This document shows positions 28,270 to 38,439 of a DNA stretch of 64,000 nucleotides, piece by piece. The stretch's first letter is position 1. The number at the start of each line of letters is the position of its first letter. A program made the translations under genes and the position numbers. The notes under the pieces are model-generated. The model did not search any database. It saw only the letters and a program-made list of their open reading frames with translations, and was not told the origin of the DNA. The DNA lies in assembly GCF_000967965.1 (NCBI RefSeq), contig NZ_LACC01000010.1, positions 1 through 64,000 on the forward strand, in the 5' to 3' direction. Origin of the DNA: Pseudomonas fluorescens. Its GTDB lineage: Bacteria; Pseudomonadota; Gammaproteobacteria; Pseudomonadales; Pseudomonadaceae.

Positions 28270-29865
28270 ATGCGACGCTGGAACGGCTGGGGAGATGCAA
28301 CCACGGTGGTCGAACTGCCGGCCCAGGGCGCGAGTTTTCTCGCCCGGCGGGTGGGGGACGGCCGAGCGCTGCCCGACGCGACGCTTGAGACGGCTTTGGC
28401 CCGTGTGCCCCCGTCGCGGTTGCAGCAACACTATTTGTACAGCGTGGATGCCCATGATCGTTTGCTGCATGCGCGGGGCCAGAGCCTGCCGGACTGGCTG
28501 GCGTTGCGTGAAGGCGCGTTGGGGAATTATCCCGACGCCGTGGCCTATCCCGAGACCGCTGAGCAGATTCGCAAGTTACTGCTGCTCGCCCATGAACAGG
28601 ACCTGTGCCTGATTCCTTATGGCGGCGGCACCTCGGTGGCTGGTCACATCAACCCGCCGAGTTCCGCGCGGCCGGTGGTGACGGTTTCCCTGGCCCGCAT
28701 GAATCGCCTGCTGGACCTCGACGAAGAGAGCCTGCTGGCGACCTTCGGCCCCGGCACCAGTGGACCGCAAGTGGAAAGTCAGTTGCGCGCCCGTGGTTAC
28801 ACCCTGGGGCATTTCCCGCAGTCGTGGGAGCTGTCGACCCTGGGCGGTTGGGTCGCCAGCCGCTCCAGTGGCCAACAGTCGTTGCGTTATGGGCGGATCG
28901 AGCAACTGTTCGCCGGCGGGACCCTGGAAACCTTTGCCGGGCCTTTGGAAATTCCATCCTTTCCGGCCTCGGCGGCCGGGCCCGATCTGCGGGAAGTGGT
29001 GTTGGGCTGTGAGGGGCGTTTCGGGATCATTTCCGAGGTGAAGGTGCGGGTCAGCGCACTGCCTGCCGATGAACGTTTCTATGGGGTGTTTCTGCCCGAT
29101 TGGCCCAAGGCGCTGCAAGCCATCCGCCAGTTGGCCCAGGCGCGCGTGCCGCTGTCGATGCTGCGCCTGTCCAACGCGGTGGAAACCGAAACGCAGCTGG
29201 CGTTGGCCGGTCACCCGCAGCAGATCGCCTGGCTGGAAAAGTATCTGGCCCTGCGCGGCGCCGGTGCGGGCAAATGCCTGCTGACGTTCGGCGTGACCGG
29301 CAATCGTCGGCAAAATGCGCTGTCTCTGCGTCAGGCCCGGCAGCACCTCAAGGCGTTCGGCGGGGTGTTTACCGGCACCTTGCTCGGCAAAAAGTGGGCG
29401 CAGAACCGTTTTCGTTTTCCCTACCTGCGCGAAAACCTGTGGAACGCCGGTTACGTGGTGGACACCCTGGAAACGGCCACTGACTGGAGCAACGTCGACA
29501 ACCTGCTCACGCTGATCGAAAACAGCCTGCGCGACGCCCTGGCTGCCGAAGGCGAGCGGGTGCATGTCTTCACCCACCTTTCCCATGTCTACGGTGAAGG
29601 ATCGAGCATCTACACCACCTATGTGTTTCGCCCGGCGGCGGACTACCCCGCCACCCTGGCGCGCTGGCAGGCACTCAAGCAGGCGGCCAGCCAGACCATC
29701 GTCGACAACCATGGCACCATCAGTCACCAGCATGGCGTGGGCAAGGATCACGCGCCGTACCTGCGGCGTGAGAAGGGCGCGCTGGCGATGGACACCCTGC
29801 AGGCACTGAGTCGGCATTTTGATCCGGCCGGGCGACTGAACCCTGGCACGCTGTTGCAGGAGTGA
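28270..29865 (+). CDS. FAD-binding oxidase, alkyl-DHAP synthase-like
   Basis: A 531-residue flavoprotein of the VAO/p-cresol methylhydroxylase superfamily, resembling alkyldihydroxyacetonephosphate synthase (AGPS), an ether-lipid enzyme. The FAD-binding stretch VVTVSLARMNRLLDLDEESL and GTSVAGHINPP is present, and the C-terminal HGTISHQHGVGKDHAPYLR matches the conserved His-rich active-site region. At the protein N terminus MRRWNGWGD... fits the PA3026-type protein. AGPS activity in bacteria is not established for this clade, so glycerolipid catabolism is equally possible. The stop overlaps the start region of the next gene. Confidence 0.88.
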   Translation: MRRWNGWGDATTVVELPAQGASFLARRVGDGRALPDATLETALARVPPSRLQQHYLYSVDAHDRLLHARGQSLPDWLALREGALGNYPDAVAYPETAEQIRKLLLLAHEQDLCLIPYGGGTSVAGHINPPSSARPVVTVSLARMNRLLDLDEESLLATFGPGTSGPQVESQLRARGYTLGHFPQSWELSTLGGWVASRSSGQQSLRYGRIEQLFAGGTLETFAGPLEIPSFPASAAGPDLREVVLGCEGRFGIISEVKVRVSALPADERFYGVFLPDWPKALQAIRQLAQARVPLSMLRLSNAVETETQLALAGHPQQIAWLEKYLALRGAGAGKCLLTFGVTGNRRQNALSLRQARQHLKAFGGVFTGTLLGKKWAQNRFRFPYLRENLWNAGYVVDTLETATDWSNVDNLLTLIENSLRDALAAEGERVHVFTHLSHVYGEGSSIYTTYVFRPAADYPATLARWQALKQAASQTIVDNHGTISHQHGVGKDHAPYLRREKGALAMDTLQALSRHFDPAGRLNPGTLLQE

Positions 29866-29870
29866 CGGCC

Positions 29871-31466
29871 ATGAGCCTGGACTGGAACGCGGCGTGGCGA
29901 CAGCAGGTGCTGCCGACGCTGGCGGATGAAACCTGGGACCTGATCGTCATCGGCGGCGGCATCAGCGGTGCCGGTATCCTGCGCGAAGCCGCGCGCCGTG
30001 GCTGGCGCTGCCTGCTGCTGGAGCAGCGCGATTTCGCCTGGGGCACTTCCAGTCGCTCCTCGAAAATGGTCCATGGCGGCTTGCGTTACATCGCCAAGGG
30101 CCAGTGGCGCCTGACCCGCGACTCGGTGCGCGAACGCCAGCGCCTGCTTGACGAAGCGCCGGGGCTGGTGGAGCCGATGAGTTTCATGATGCCGCATTAC
30201 CGTGGCGGTTTTCCCGGGCCACGGGTGCTGGGTGGTTTGCTGTCCATCTATGACGCCTTGGCCGGACGGCGCAGCCATCGCTTCCATGACGCGCAACAAC
30301 TGCGTTATCTGGCGCCTGGGGTGAAGGAAGATGACCTGCTGGGCGGCACCTGTTTTGTCGATGCGCTGACGGATGATGCCCGTCTGGTGATGCGCGTATT
30401 GGGCGAGGCCCGTGCCGACGGCGCCGTGGTGCTCAACGGCGTGCGCGTGCAGCAATTGCTGCGTGAAGAGGGGCGCGTTTGTGGGGTTCAGGTCGAAGAC
30501 TGCGAGGGCGGCGGATCACTGACATTGCGTTGCGGAGTGCTGGCCGTGGCCACCGGCGCGTGGGCCGAGCGCTTGCGCCTGCCCGACGCTCCTCGCCAGT
30601 TGCGCCCGTTGCGTGGCAGTCATCTGTTGTTGCCGGGCTGGCGCCTGCCAGTGGCGCAAGCCTTCACCTTCCTGCACGAGCGTGACCGTCGACCGGTGTT
30701 CGTTTTTCCTTGGGAGGGCGCCACGGTAGTCGGCACCACGGACCTCGATCATCACGGCGATCTGGACCAGAGCGCGAGCATCAGCGTTGATGAACTCGAC
30801 TATCTGCTGGCGGCCTGCAGCCAACAGTTTCCCCAGGCCGAGGTGGTCGCTGCCGATGTGCTGTCGACCTGGTCGGGAGTACGCCCGGTGGTGGGCGGTG
30901 CGGCGGGTGAGCGACAAGACAAACCGTCGAATGAAACCCGTGAGCATGTGCTGTGGCAGGAGCCTGGTTGCGTGACCCTGGCCGGCGGTAAGCTGACCAC
31001 CTTTCGCCCGCAGGCCATCGAAGTGCTCAAGGCCTGCGCGAGCATGCTCGACCGTCCATTCGTTGATGACGCCGCGCCGGTGTTTGCCGTCGTGCCGCCG
31101 CAGGCGATCCCTGGGCTCAGCGTCAGCCGGTGGCGACGCCTGGCCGGGCGGCATGGCCGTGACCTGCCGAGGCTGGCGCAACTGATCACCGAACTGGGCC
31201 ACGACACCGTCGGCGGCACAGACACCTTGTGGGCGGAGCTGGCCGTTGCCTGCGATGGGGAAATGGTCCTGCACCTGGATGACCTACTGCTGCGCCGAAC
31301 CCGTCTGGGCCTGTTGCTGCCGCGCGGTGGTGAGGATTATTTCGCTGCCATTCGCCAACTCTGCCAACCGCGACTGGGCTGGGACGATGAGCATTGGCAG
31401 CAGGAATTACAGCGTTATCGGGCGTTGTGGCAACGCCATCATGGTTTGCCGGATGCCGCGCATTGA
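29871..31466 (+). CDS. FAD-dependent glycerol-3-phosphate dehydrogenase-like protein
   Basis: A 531-residue flavoprotein of the GlpA/GlpD family. The dinucleotide-binding motif GGGISGAG is near residue 26, and [17 protein letters not shown] near residue 58 is diagnostic. The C-terminal DAO_C domain is present. It probably oxidises glycerol-3-phosphate or a related phospho-compound at the membrane. The ATG at 29871 is favoured (ribosome site GCAGGAG), six bases after the oxidase stop; a GTG at 29862 also exists in frame. It lies second in the PA3026-PA3024-like operon. Confidence 0.88.
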   Translation: MSLDWNAAWRQQVLPTLADETWDLIVIGGGISGAGILREAARRGWRCLLLEQRDFAWGTSSRSSKMVHGGLRYIAKGQWRLTRDSVRERQRLLDEAPGLVEPMSFMMPHYRGGFPGPRVLGGLLSIYDALAGRRSHRFHDAQQLRYLAPGVKEDDLLGGTCFVDALTDDARLVMRVLGEARADGAVVLNGVRVQQLLREEGRVCGVQVEDCEGGGSLTLRCGVLAVATGAWAERLRLPDAPRQLRPLRGSHLLLPGWRLPVAQAFTFLHERDRRPVFVFPWEGATVVGTTDLDHHGDLDQSASISVDELDYLLAACSQQFPQAEVVAADVLSTWSGVRPVVGGAAGERQDKPSNETREHVLWQEPGCVTLAGGKLTTFRPQAIEVLKACASMLDRPFVDDAAPVFAVVPPQAIPGLSVSRWRRLAGRHGRDLPRLAQLITELGHDTVGGTDTLWAELAVACDGEMVLHLDDLLLRRTRLGLLLPRGGEDYFAAIRQLCQPRLGWDDEHWQQELQRYRALWQRHHGLPDAAH

Positions 31467-31486
31467 TGCCCATTGAAGAGAGCTCC

Positions 31487-33055
31487 ATGGATAACCACCC
31501 GAACAAGCGTTACCTGTTGGCCATCGACAACGGCACCCAGAGCGTGCGCGCGCTGCTCTTCGACCTGCAGGGCAATCTGCTGGGCAAAGGCAAGGTCGAG
31601 TTGCAGGCCTATTACTCGACTCAACCTGGCTGGGCCGAGCAGGACCCGGAGTATTACTGGGCAAAACTGGGTGAGGCCTGCCAGCAGTTGTGGCAACAAA
31701 CCGGCATCGATCGTTCACAGATTGCCGGTGTATCCCTGACCACCCAGCGCGGCACCGTGATCAATGTCGATGCCCATGGCAAGGCACTGCGCCCGGCGAT
31801 CCTGTGGCTCGATCAACGCCAGGCCGAAGTCAAAGGCGGCATCAAGGGACCGTGGGGCTGGCTGTTCAAACTGGTCGGCGCGCAAGCCACGGTGGACCAC
31901 TTTCGCGCCCAGGCCGAGGCCAACTGGATCGCCCGCCATCAGCCTGACGTCTGGGCGGCGACCGACAAATTTCTGCTGCTCTCGGGGTTTCTCACCCATC
32001 GCCTTTGCGGGCGCTTTGTCGATTCGGTGGGCTGTTGCGTCGGTTACCTGCCGTTCGACTTCAAACGCCTGAAATGGGCCGCCCCCACCGATTGGAAATG
32101 GCAGGCGCTGGCGGTGCGTCCAGAGCAACTGCCGAACCTTCACAAGCCCGGTGAAACCCTGGGCTACATCAGCGCCGAGGCCAGCCGCCACACCGGCATT
32201 CCCGAGGGGCTGCCGCTGATCGCCGCAGGTGCCGACAAGGCCTGCGAAGTCGTGGGCTCCGGCGTCGTCGACCCAGGCACCGTGTGCCTTTCCTACGGCA
32301 CCACGGCGACGATCACCAGCACCCGCTCGCGCTACCTGGAAATCGTCCCGTTGATTCCGCCTTACCCGTCCGCGGTGCCGGATCAATTCAACTGCGAGGT
32401 GATGATTTATCGCGGCTACTGGATGGTCAGCTGGTTCAAGAACGAGTTCGGCCTGCGGGAAATGCAGCAGGCCAAAGCCCAGGGCGTGGAGCCCGAGCAA
32501 CTCTTCGATGCGCTGGTCGACGCGGTGCCGCCGGGTTCCATGGGGTTGATGCTGCAACCCTACTGGTCGCCCGGCATCCGCGAGCCGGGTGTGGAAGCCA
32601 AGGGCGCGATGATCGGCTTCGGCGACGTGCATACCCGCGCGCACATTTACCGGGCGATCCTCGAAGGCCTGGCGTATGCCCTGCGTCAGGGCATGGAGAA
32701 GATCGAGAAACGTTCGAGGGTCTCCGTCACTCGCCTGCGCGTTGCCGGCGGAGGTTCGCAGAGTGATGCCGCGATGCAACTCACGGCGAACATTTTTGGC
32801 CTGCCGGCCGAGCGTCCGCATGTCTACGAAGCGTCCGGCCTGGGCGCGGCGATTTGCTGTGCGGTGGGCCTGGGGTTGCACGCGGATTTCCCCACGGCGA
32901 TGGCTGCCATGACGCGGGTCGGTGCGGTATTCATGCCGCAACCCGAGGCGCAGCAGATCTATGAGCGACTGTACAAAGAGGTCTACCTGCGCATGTATCG
33001 ACAGCTCAAGCCGTTGTACCAGAGCATCCGCAAAATTACCGGTTACCCCGCCTGA
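31487..33055 (+). CDS. FGGY-family carbohydrate kinase
   Basis: A 522-residue sugar kinase of the FGGY/actin-like ATPase family. The phosphate-1 motif [15 protein letters not shown] is at the N terminus, and the C-terminal [22 protein letters not shown] is the adenosine/phosphate-2 region. The catalytic aspartate region [11 protein letters not shown] is present. It is third in the PA3026-PA3024-like operon, 20 bases after the dehydrogenase stop. The substrate (glycerol, a polyol or a lipid-derived alcohol) cannot be told from sequence. The ATG at 31487 has the ribosome site AGAGAG; the open frame upstream is inside the preceding gene. Confidence 0.9.
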   Translation: MDNHPNKRYLLAIDNGTQSVRALLFDLQGNLLGKGKVELQAYYSTQPGWAEQDPEYYWAKLGEACQQLWQQTGIDRSQIAGVSLTTQRGTVINVDAHGKALRPAILWLDQRQAEVKGGIKGPWGWLFKLVGAQATVDHFRAQAEANWIARHQPDVWAATDKFLLLSGFLTHRLCGRFVDSVGCCVGYLPFDFKRLKWAAPTDWKWQALAVRPEQLPNLHKPGETLGYISAEASRHTGIPEGLPLIAAGADKACEVVGSGVVDPGTVCLSYGTTATITSTRSRYLEIVPLIPPYPSAVPDQFNCEVMIYRGYWMVSWFKNEFGLREMQQAKAQGVEPEQLFDALVDAVPPGSMGLMLQPYWSPGIREPGVEAKGAMIGFGDVHTRAHIYRAILEGLAYALRQGMEKIEKRSRVSVTRLRVAGGGSQSDAAMQLTANIFGLPAERPHVYEASGLGAAICCAVGLGLHADFPTAMAAMTRVGAVFMPQPEAQQIYERLYKEVYLRMYRQLKPLYQSIRKITGYPA

Positions 33056-33073
33056 AATAACACCGTAGATCCC

Positions 33074-33163
33074 TGTAGGAGCGAGCCTGCTCGCGATGGC
33101 GGTGTGTCAGTCAAAGTAACTGTTGGCTGACACACCGCCATCGCGAGCAGGCTCACTCCTACA
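33074..33163. repeat. REP inverted pair with 37-nt arms
   Basis: Two REP units of the TAGGAGCGAGCCTGCTCGCGA type, each extended by GGCGGTGTGTCAG, form a near-perfect 37-nt inverted repeat (33074-33110 / 33127-33163) with one mismatch and a 16-base loop. This gives a long hairpin downstream of the FGGY kinase that may stabilise or end the transcript. Confidence 0.9.
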
Positions 33164-33294
33164 ATGTCCGGTGGTGTTTTCACGCCACCTCATGTGGCGC
33201 TATCGGAGAACTTTTCTGGTGAGATTGGACAGTGTCAGGGGCAGGGTCGGTTGTTAGGCTCAACCCCCACAGCACATCCAATAAGAACCAAGCA

Positions 33295-34584
33295 ATGAAG
33301 CTGACATTCCTCCTGTTGCTGCTTTGTGCAACGGCCCCGACAGCCTGGGGCTGGTCGAACCATACGGTGGGCAGCTACCTGGCGTTGCAGGATTTGCCGG
33401 CGTTGCGTGATGCACCGCAGGTCGAAGTCGAGCCGCTGGAACAGTTTCTTTCGCAGCAATACCAGGCCGTGAGTGCGCTGCTGGATGAGCAGGAGCTTTT
33501 CGCCCGCGAGCACTTCGCCCAATACCCGCCGCGCCCCGACAACCTGCGATTGCCAGCCGTGCCCGGGGACAATCTGCGCCACGACTTCCTCACCGCACTG
33601 CGCATCAATCCCTGGATTCATCTGGCGATGGTCATCCAGCCGGTGCCGGGCAAGGATCTGCCCGAGCGTGAACACCTCAAGGCCGAACAAGTCATGGTGG
33701 AGCAGACGCTCTCACCGTGGAATCGCCAGCGCTTCATTCTTGTGGCTGACCATGAACAAGTCGCGCCTCTGGCCGTGTTGGCCAGCGCCGCCGACGAGCC
33801 GGATTACGGCCACGACATCAACCTGTTCAGCGACAACCCGGGCGAAGTGGGCGCGTTGTACGACTTCGGCCCGCAGCCTTTCGGTGACGCCCGGTTTCAG
33901 TACAGCTCCCAGGCGCCGTTCCATATGGGGTTTTTCCATGAAAGCCCGGTGGTGTATGCCGCCGCCGGATTTCTTCAGCGCAGCTGGCCGGACTGGCGCG
34001 CCTACCAGTACATGGGGTTGGCGCGACTGGCGTTTGCCACTGGCCATCCTTACTGGGGTTATCGATTTCTCGGTTGGGGCCTGCACCACGTTCAGGACCT
34101 GACCCAGCCGTATCACGCCAAGCCGCTGCCCGGTGTGGAACTGGCGAGCCTGCTGGTGCTGGAAGGCAAGGCCCTGGCCGGCTTCGATGCGGACAAACAT
34201 GCGGCCATCGAACGGGTCGCCACCCGGCACATGGAAGTGGAGAAATATCAGTCGACCTGGCTTCGTCGCCTGCTGCGCGCCGGCCAGGCACACCCGATGC
34301 TCGACGCTTATGCCGACTCTGCACAGGACGCCCGCTATCCGCCGTACTCGGTGGACTACCTGCGCGAAGTAGTGAGTGCCGAGTCTGTCGACGAATCGGC
34401 GGCATTTGATGAAGCCATCGGCCAGTGGCTGGACACGGCACCGATCACCAGCGATTTCAGCAACGGTAATCAGCTGCAGCGCGAAGACTTCGATCATCCG
34501 GCACTTAACCGGCAGCTGTTCAAACTGCTGGGGCATTTCGGCGCCCACAGCCGGATTTACGCCCGTGCGGGATTGGCGCCATAG
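33295..34584 (+). CDS. Exported zinc-dependent phospholipase C/S1-P1 nuclease-like protein
   Basis: A 429-residue secreted protein. The signal peptide (residues 1-19) ends AWG, so the mature chain would begin with Trp20 followed by SNHTVG. In the zinc-dependent phospholipase C / P1 nuclease superfamily the mature N-terminal tryptophan is a zinc ligand, so this fits well. Further on, the stretch LGWGLHHVQDLTQPYHAKPLPG (about residue 270) provides the His-x3-Asp metal motif of the family. Phospholipid or lipid-headgroup cleavage outside the cell would supply substrates for the neighbouring flavoproteins and kinase. Exact specificity is not known. Confidence 0.75.
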   Translation: MKLTFLLLLLCATAPTAWGWSNHTVGSYLALQDLPALRDAPQVEVEPLEQFLSQQYQAVSALLDEQELFAREHFAQYPPRPDNLRLPAVPGDNLRHDFLTALRINPWIHLAMVIQPVPGKDLPEREHLKAEQVMVEQTLSPWNRQRFILVADHEQVAPLAVLASAADEPDYGHDINLFSDNPGEVGALYDFGPQPFGDARFQYSSQAPFHMGFFHESPVVYAAAGFLQRSWPDWRAYQYMGLARLAFATGHPYWGYRFLGWGLHHVQDLTQPYHAKPLPGVELASLLVLEGKALAGFDADKHAAIERVATRHMEVEKYQSTWLRRLLRAGQAHPMLDAYADSAQDARYPPYSVDYLREVVSAESVDESAAFDEAIGQWLDTAPITSDFSNGNQLQREDFDHPALNRQLFKLLGHFGAHSRIYARAGLAP

Positions 34585-34644
34585 CCATCGCAGCAACAGT
34601 GTCAGAACACAAAAACAATAAAACCAGGGAAAGGGGAACAGATC

Positions 34645-36600
34645 ATGAACACTCGATTTCGCCTGTCTGGCGCGGCGCTTCCCGGCGTGGGCCTGGCAGG
34701 GCTGCTGCAACTGTGCGCGGTCGACGGCGTGCAGGCCAAGGAGTTCAGCGTGCTGGACAACCAGGTCACCGGTTCATTCGACAGTACCCTGTCCTATGGG
34801 CGCTTGTGGCGGGTCCAGGGCCGGGACAAGAACAACGATGACGTCAACACCAACGACGGCAATCGCAACTTCGATACCGGGTTGGTTTCCGAGGTGTACA
34901 AGATCACCTCGGAGCTCGAGGCCAACTATCAGAACTACGGGATGTTCGTGCGCGGTACCGCGTTCTATGACACGCAACTGATGGACAAGCGCAACGATTA
35001 CTACCGCAACAACAACCCGTCGCAACCCAGCCAGAGTTTCCCGCAGGACGACCACTTCACGGACCAGACCCGCGATATCGCCGGCAGCCGGGTGGAGATG
35101 CTCGACGCCTACCTCTATGGCAACTGGGACGTCGCGCAGATGCCGCTCACGGCACGCATAGGGCGCCAGGTGTTCAACTGGGGCGAGGGGATTTTCTACC
35201 GAGGCGGGATCAACACCACCAACCCGGTGGATGCGGCCAAGTACCGTTTGCCCGGTGCCGAAGTCAAGGAAGTGCTGGTACCGGTGGAAGCGCTGAGCTT
35301 CAACATCGGCCTGACCGACAGCCTGACCATGGAAAGCTTTTACCAGACGAACTGGAAGGAAACCCGCATCGACCCGGTCGGCACGTTCTACTCGCAGACG
35401 GACCTGTTCGCCGACGGCGGCAACACCGCCTACAACAACTTTACCGGTACCGCCCTGGACACCCCGGTGCCTGGCTTCGGCAATGTGATCGGTCTGTACA
35501 GTGCACTGGGCAACAACCCGTTGCTCAACCAGGCCCTGAGCACCACCGGCCTGTACGCCAACGGGGTCACCCCGGCCTTTGGCAACACCGTCAAAGTGGC
35601 CTCGGTCGGCAAGGATGACAACGCGCGCAACGACGGCCAGTTCGGTTTCGCTTTTCGCTACATCGTAGAAGAGCTCAACAGCACCGAGTTCGGGTTGTAC
35701 ATGGTCAACTACCACGCCAAGGAACCAACCATTTCCGCCGATCTGGGCGGGTACAAGGGCATCGACATGAATGCCCTGACCAACCTGTTGGCCGGTGTCG
35801 CCGGCAGTCAGGCGGGGCAACTCGCCAATGGCCTGGCGACCGTGGATGTGCTGGGCAATATCCAGGCACATCGACGCTACGCCGAAGACATCCGCATGTA
35901 CGGCTTCAGTTTCAATACCACCCTGGGCCAGGCGTCGGTGTTCGGTGAAGTGGCCTATCGGCCGAACCTGCCCATCGGGGTCGCCGCCACCAACGACCTG
36001 ATCGGCGACCTGGCCAACGGCGCCGCCGCAGCGGCAGGCGGCCAGACCATCAACATCGGCGGGCAGCAGGTCACGCTCGACAGCCAGATCAATAACGCCG
36101 AGCGGGTGGAAGCGTTCAACACGTCCCTGGGCACGATCTACAACTTTGGCCCGAGCCTGTCATTCGACTCGATGTTCGGCGTATTCGAACTGGCGTCCGA
36201 GCACCTGCGGGGCAGCAGCCTGCAATACACCGCGTATGACGGCAGTACCCGTTACTTCGCTGGCACCGGTAACTTTTCCTATGTGTCCGGCGGCGAGCGC
36301 AGCGACCAGGTCAACCGCAACTCCTACAGCTACACCGCGATGCTCAACGGCACCTGGAACGACGTGTATGCCGGGGTCAACGTCTCGCCTTATGTCGTCT
36401 ACAAGGATGACTTCGAGGGCAACAGCTATCAGGCGGGCAACATCATCGAGGGCCGAAAGGCCTACACCCTGGGGATCAAGGCCAACTACCAGAACAAGCT
36501 GGAGGCCGAGCTGCAATACACCGAGTTCTACGGCGGCGGGCAGGACAACGGCCTGCGTGATCGCGACAACGTTGGCTTCAACCTCAAGTACTTCTTGTGA
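34645..36600 (+). CDS. DUF1302 outer-membrane beta-barrel protein
   Basis: A 651-residue exported protein. After a signal peptide (cleavage near VQAKEF), a beta-rich sequence contains the DUF1302 pattern (GRQVFNWGEGIFYRGGINTTNPVD, then EYGLYMVNYHAKEP-type strands) and ends NLKYFL. DUF1302 proteins occur paired with DUF1329 in Pseudomonas, often beside lipid, sterol or hydrophobic-substrate catabolic genes, and a transport role in the outer membrane has been suggested. Here it follows the phospholipase-like gene by 60 bases and precedes DUF1329 across a REP pair. The ribosome site AAAGGGGA precedes the ATG. Confidence 0.88.
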   Translation: MNTRFRLSGAALPGVGLAGLLQLCAVDGVQAKEFSVLDNQVTGSFDSTLSYGRLWRVQGRDKNNDDVNTNDGNRNFDTGLVSEVYKITSELEANYQNYGMFVRGTAFYDTQLMDKRNDYYRNNNPSQPSQSFPQDDHFTDQTRDIAGSRVEMLDAYLYGNWDVAQMPLTARIGRQVFNWGEGIFYRGGINTTNPVDAAKYRLPGAEVKEVLVPVEALSFNIGLTDSLTMESFYQTNWKETRIDPVGTFYSQTDLFADGGNTAYNNFTGTALDTPVPGFGNVIGLYSALGNNPLLNQALSTTGLYANGVTPAFGNTVKVASVGKDDNARNDGQFGFAFRYIVEELNSTEFGLYMVNYHAKEPTISADLGGYKGIDMNALTNLLAGVAGSQAGQLANGLATVDVLGNIQAHRRYAEDIRMYGFSFNTTLGQASVFGEVAYRPNLPIGVAATNDLIGDLANGAAAAAGGQTINIGGQQVTLDSQINNAERVEAFNTSLGTIYNFGPSLSFDSMFGVFELASEHLRGSSLQYTAYDGSTRYFAGTGNFSYVSGGERSDQVNRNSYSYTAMLNGTWNDVYAGVNVSPYVVYKDDFEGNSYQAGNIIEGRKAYTLGIKANYQNKLEAELQYTEFYGGGQDNGLRDRDNVGFNLKYFL

Positions 36601-36618
36601 GTTCCAACTCATCCCCCT

Positions 36619-36708
36619 GTAGGAGTGAGCTTGCTCGCAATGACGGACTTTCAGTCGAAGTTGATGTTGGCTGACACACCGCTATCGCGAGCAGGCTCGC
36701 TCCTACAG
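36619..36708. repeat. REP inverted pair between DUF1302 and DUF1329 genes
   Basis: TGTAGGAGTGAGCTTGCTCGCA faces TCGCGAGCAGGCTCGCTCCTACA, both with a GACGG/CTGACACACCG-type extension, same family as the repeat at 33074. It splits the otherwise co-oriented DUF1302-DUF1329 pair. Confidence 0.88.
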
Positions 36709-36732
36709 GTTTTTGTATTTCGGAGAACGATC

Positions 36733-38106
36733 ATGTTTCACACTTCACGACTGACCAAGACCACGCTGGCGCTGTTCCTGAGCCTGGCCGCCGGCAGCGC
36801 GCTGGCCGCGGTCACGCCCCAGCAGGCCGAGCAATTGAAGACCACGCTGACGCCGCTGGGGGCCGAGCGTGCCGGCAACGCGGCCGGGACCATTCCGGCC
36901 TGGAGCGGCGGCATCACCCAGGCGCCGGCGGGCTACAAGCCAGGCCAGCATCACCTTGATCCCTATGCGGCGGACAAGCCGCTCTTCACCATCACCAAGG
37001 CCAACCTTGAACAGTACAAGGCCCACCTCAGCCCGGGTCAGATCGCACTGTTCAACAGCTACCCCGACACCTTCCAGATGCCGGTCTATCCCTCTCGCCG
37101 CTCGAGCTCGGCGCCGCAGTGGCTGTACGACAACACCTTGAAAAATGCGACCTCGGCCAAGCTGCTCGATGGCGGGACCGGTTTTGCCGATGCCTATGGC
37201 GGTGTGCCGTTCCCGGTGCCCAAGGATGGCATCGAGGTGCTGTGGAACCACATCACCCGTTATCGCGGCATCTATGTGGTCCGTCGTGCCTCCGAAGCGC
37301 CGGTACAACGCAACGGCAGCTTCGCGCTGGTGACCTCGCAGCAGGAGGGACTCTTCAATTATTACCGCTCGGGCGGGCAGTTTGCCGACCTGAAAAATAT
37401 CCTGTTCTACTACCTGGCGTTCGTGAAGAGCCCGGCCCGGCTGGCGGGCGGTGCAGCACTGGTTCACGAGACCCTGGACCAGCTCAAGGACCCGCGCCAG
37501 GCCTGGGTCTACGACGCCGGCCAGCGCCGTGTGCGCCGGGCGCCGAACCTCGCGTATGACACCCCGATCGCCTCATCCGACGGCCTGCGCACGGCGGACG
37601 ATACGGACCTGTTCAACGGCTCGCCAGACCGCTACGACTGGAAGCTCAAGGGCAAGCAAGAGGTCTACATTCCCTATAACAATTACAAAGTCGGCAGCCC
37701 TGAGGTGAAGTACGAGCAGTTGCTCACGCCGGGCCACCTCAATCCGCAATTCACCCGTTATGAGCTGCATCGGGTCTGGGTGGTCGAAGGCACGCTCAAG
37801 CCAGGCGCGCGGCATATCTATTCCAAGCGCGTGCTGTTTCTGGACGAAGACAGTTGGGGCGCCGCATTGGTGGATCAATACGACGGGCGAGGGGAGTTGT
37901 GGCGGGTGTCGATGGCCTACCTGAAAAACTTCTACGACCTGCCCACCACCTGGAGTGCGCTGGACGTATTCCATGACTTGCAGGCGCGTCGTTACTACGT
38001 GCAGAACCTGGATAACGAAGAGCCGGGCACAGTGGACTTCGCCCAACCGGTACCGGAAGACGCTTACTTCATGCCGTCGGCATTGCGCCAGCGCGGGACG
38101 CGGTGA
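36733..38106 (+). CDS. DUF1329 periplasmic/outer-membrane-associated protein
   Basis: A 457-residue exported protein with a signal peptide ending near LAAVT. DUF1329 signatures are GAERAGNAAGTIPAWSGGI near the N terminus and the later YELHRVWVVEGTLKPGARHIYSKRVLFLDED. The fold is related to LolB/LolA-type lipoprotein carriers, and DUF1329 partners DUF1302 in hydrophobic-compound loci. The ATG at 36733 follows GGAGAACGATC. It ends the lipid cluster; the toxin-antitoxin pair begins about 90 bases later. Confidence 0.9.
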   Translation: MFHTSRLTKTTLALFLSLAAGSALAAVTPQQAEQLKTTLTPLGAERAGNAAGTIPAWSGGITQAPAGYKPGQHHLDPYAADKPLFTITKANLEQYKAHLSPGQIALFNSYPDTFQMPVYPSRRSSSAPQWLYDNTLKNATSAKLLDGGTGFADAYGGVPFPVPKDGIEVLWNHITRYRGIYVVRRASEAPVQRNGSFALVTSQQEGLFNYYRSGGQFADLKNILFYYLAFVKSPARLAGGAALVHETLDQLKDPRQAWVYDAGQRRVRRAPNLAYDTPIASSDGLRTADDTDLFNGSPDRYDWKLKGKQEVYIPYNNYKVGSPEVKYEQLLTPGHLNPQFTRYELHRVWVVEGTLKPGARHIYSKRVLFLDEDSWGAALVDQYDGRGELWRVSMAYLKNFYDLPTTWSALDVFHDLQARRYYVQNLDNEEPGTVDFAQPVPEDAYFMPSALRQRGTR

Positions 38107-38156
38107 TATTGGCCATTCGGAAGATTGCCGGGTTTTGGTTTGCCAGGATGTGCTAG

Positions 38157-38186
38157 CCTGCAATCAATGATTTCATTGATTGCAGG
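38157..38186. promoter_or_regulatory. Perfect 30-bp palindrome, probable antitoxin operator
   Basis: Two 14-base arms (CCTGCAATCAATGA and its exact complement) separated by TT lie immediately upstream of the antitoxin start and cover part of its ribosome site (AGGAGG at 38184-38189). Antitoxins of this ribbon-helix-helix family autoregulate by binding inverted repeats next to their start, so this is probably the FitA-type operator. Confidence 0.8.
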
Positions 38187-38193
38187 AGGCATC

Positions 38194-38439
38194 ATGGCCA
38201 GCATCACAATTAGAAACCTTGATGAGAAGCTCAAGGAGCAACTGCGCATCACAGCGGCTCATAACGGACATTCCATGGAAGAAGAGGCTCGCCTGATTCT
38301 GGGCAGGGCCTTGGCGACAGTTGATCGCGCCGGTGGACTTGGAAGCAGGATCCGCAACAGATTCAGCGCTCTCGGTGGAGTCGAGCTTGATCTGCCAGAG
38401 CGTTCAGAGAAAGCAACGGCGGTGGATTTTTCTGAATGA
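38194..38439 (+). CDS. FitA/VapB-type ribbon-helix-helix antitoxin
   Basis: An 81-residue protein whose N-terminal half (ASITIRNLDEKLKEQLRITAAHNGHSMEEEARLIL) is a ribbon-helix-helix DNA-binding domain as in FitA and plasmid-stability antitoxins; the C-terminal half should wrap the toxin. The ATG at 38194 has an almost ideal ribosome site AGGAGG. The stop overlaps the toxin start (ATGA), as in most such operons. It binds the upstream palindrome by inference. Confidence 0.88.
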   Translation: MASITIRNLDEKLKEQLRITAAHNGHSMEEEARLILGRALATVDRAGGLGSRIRNRFSALGGVELDLPERSEKATAVDFSE

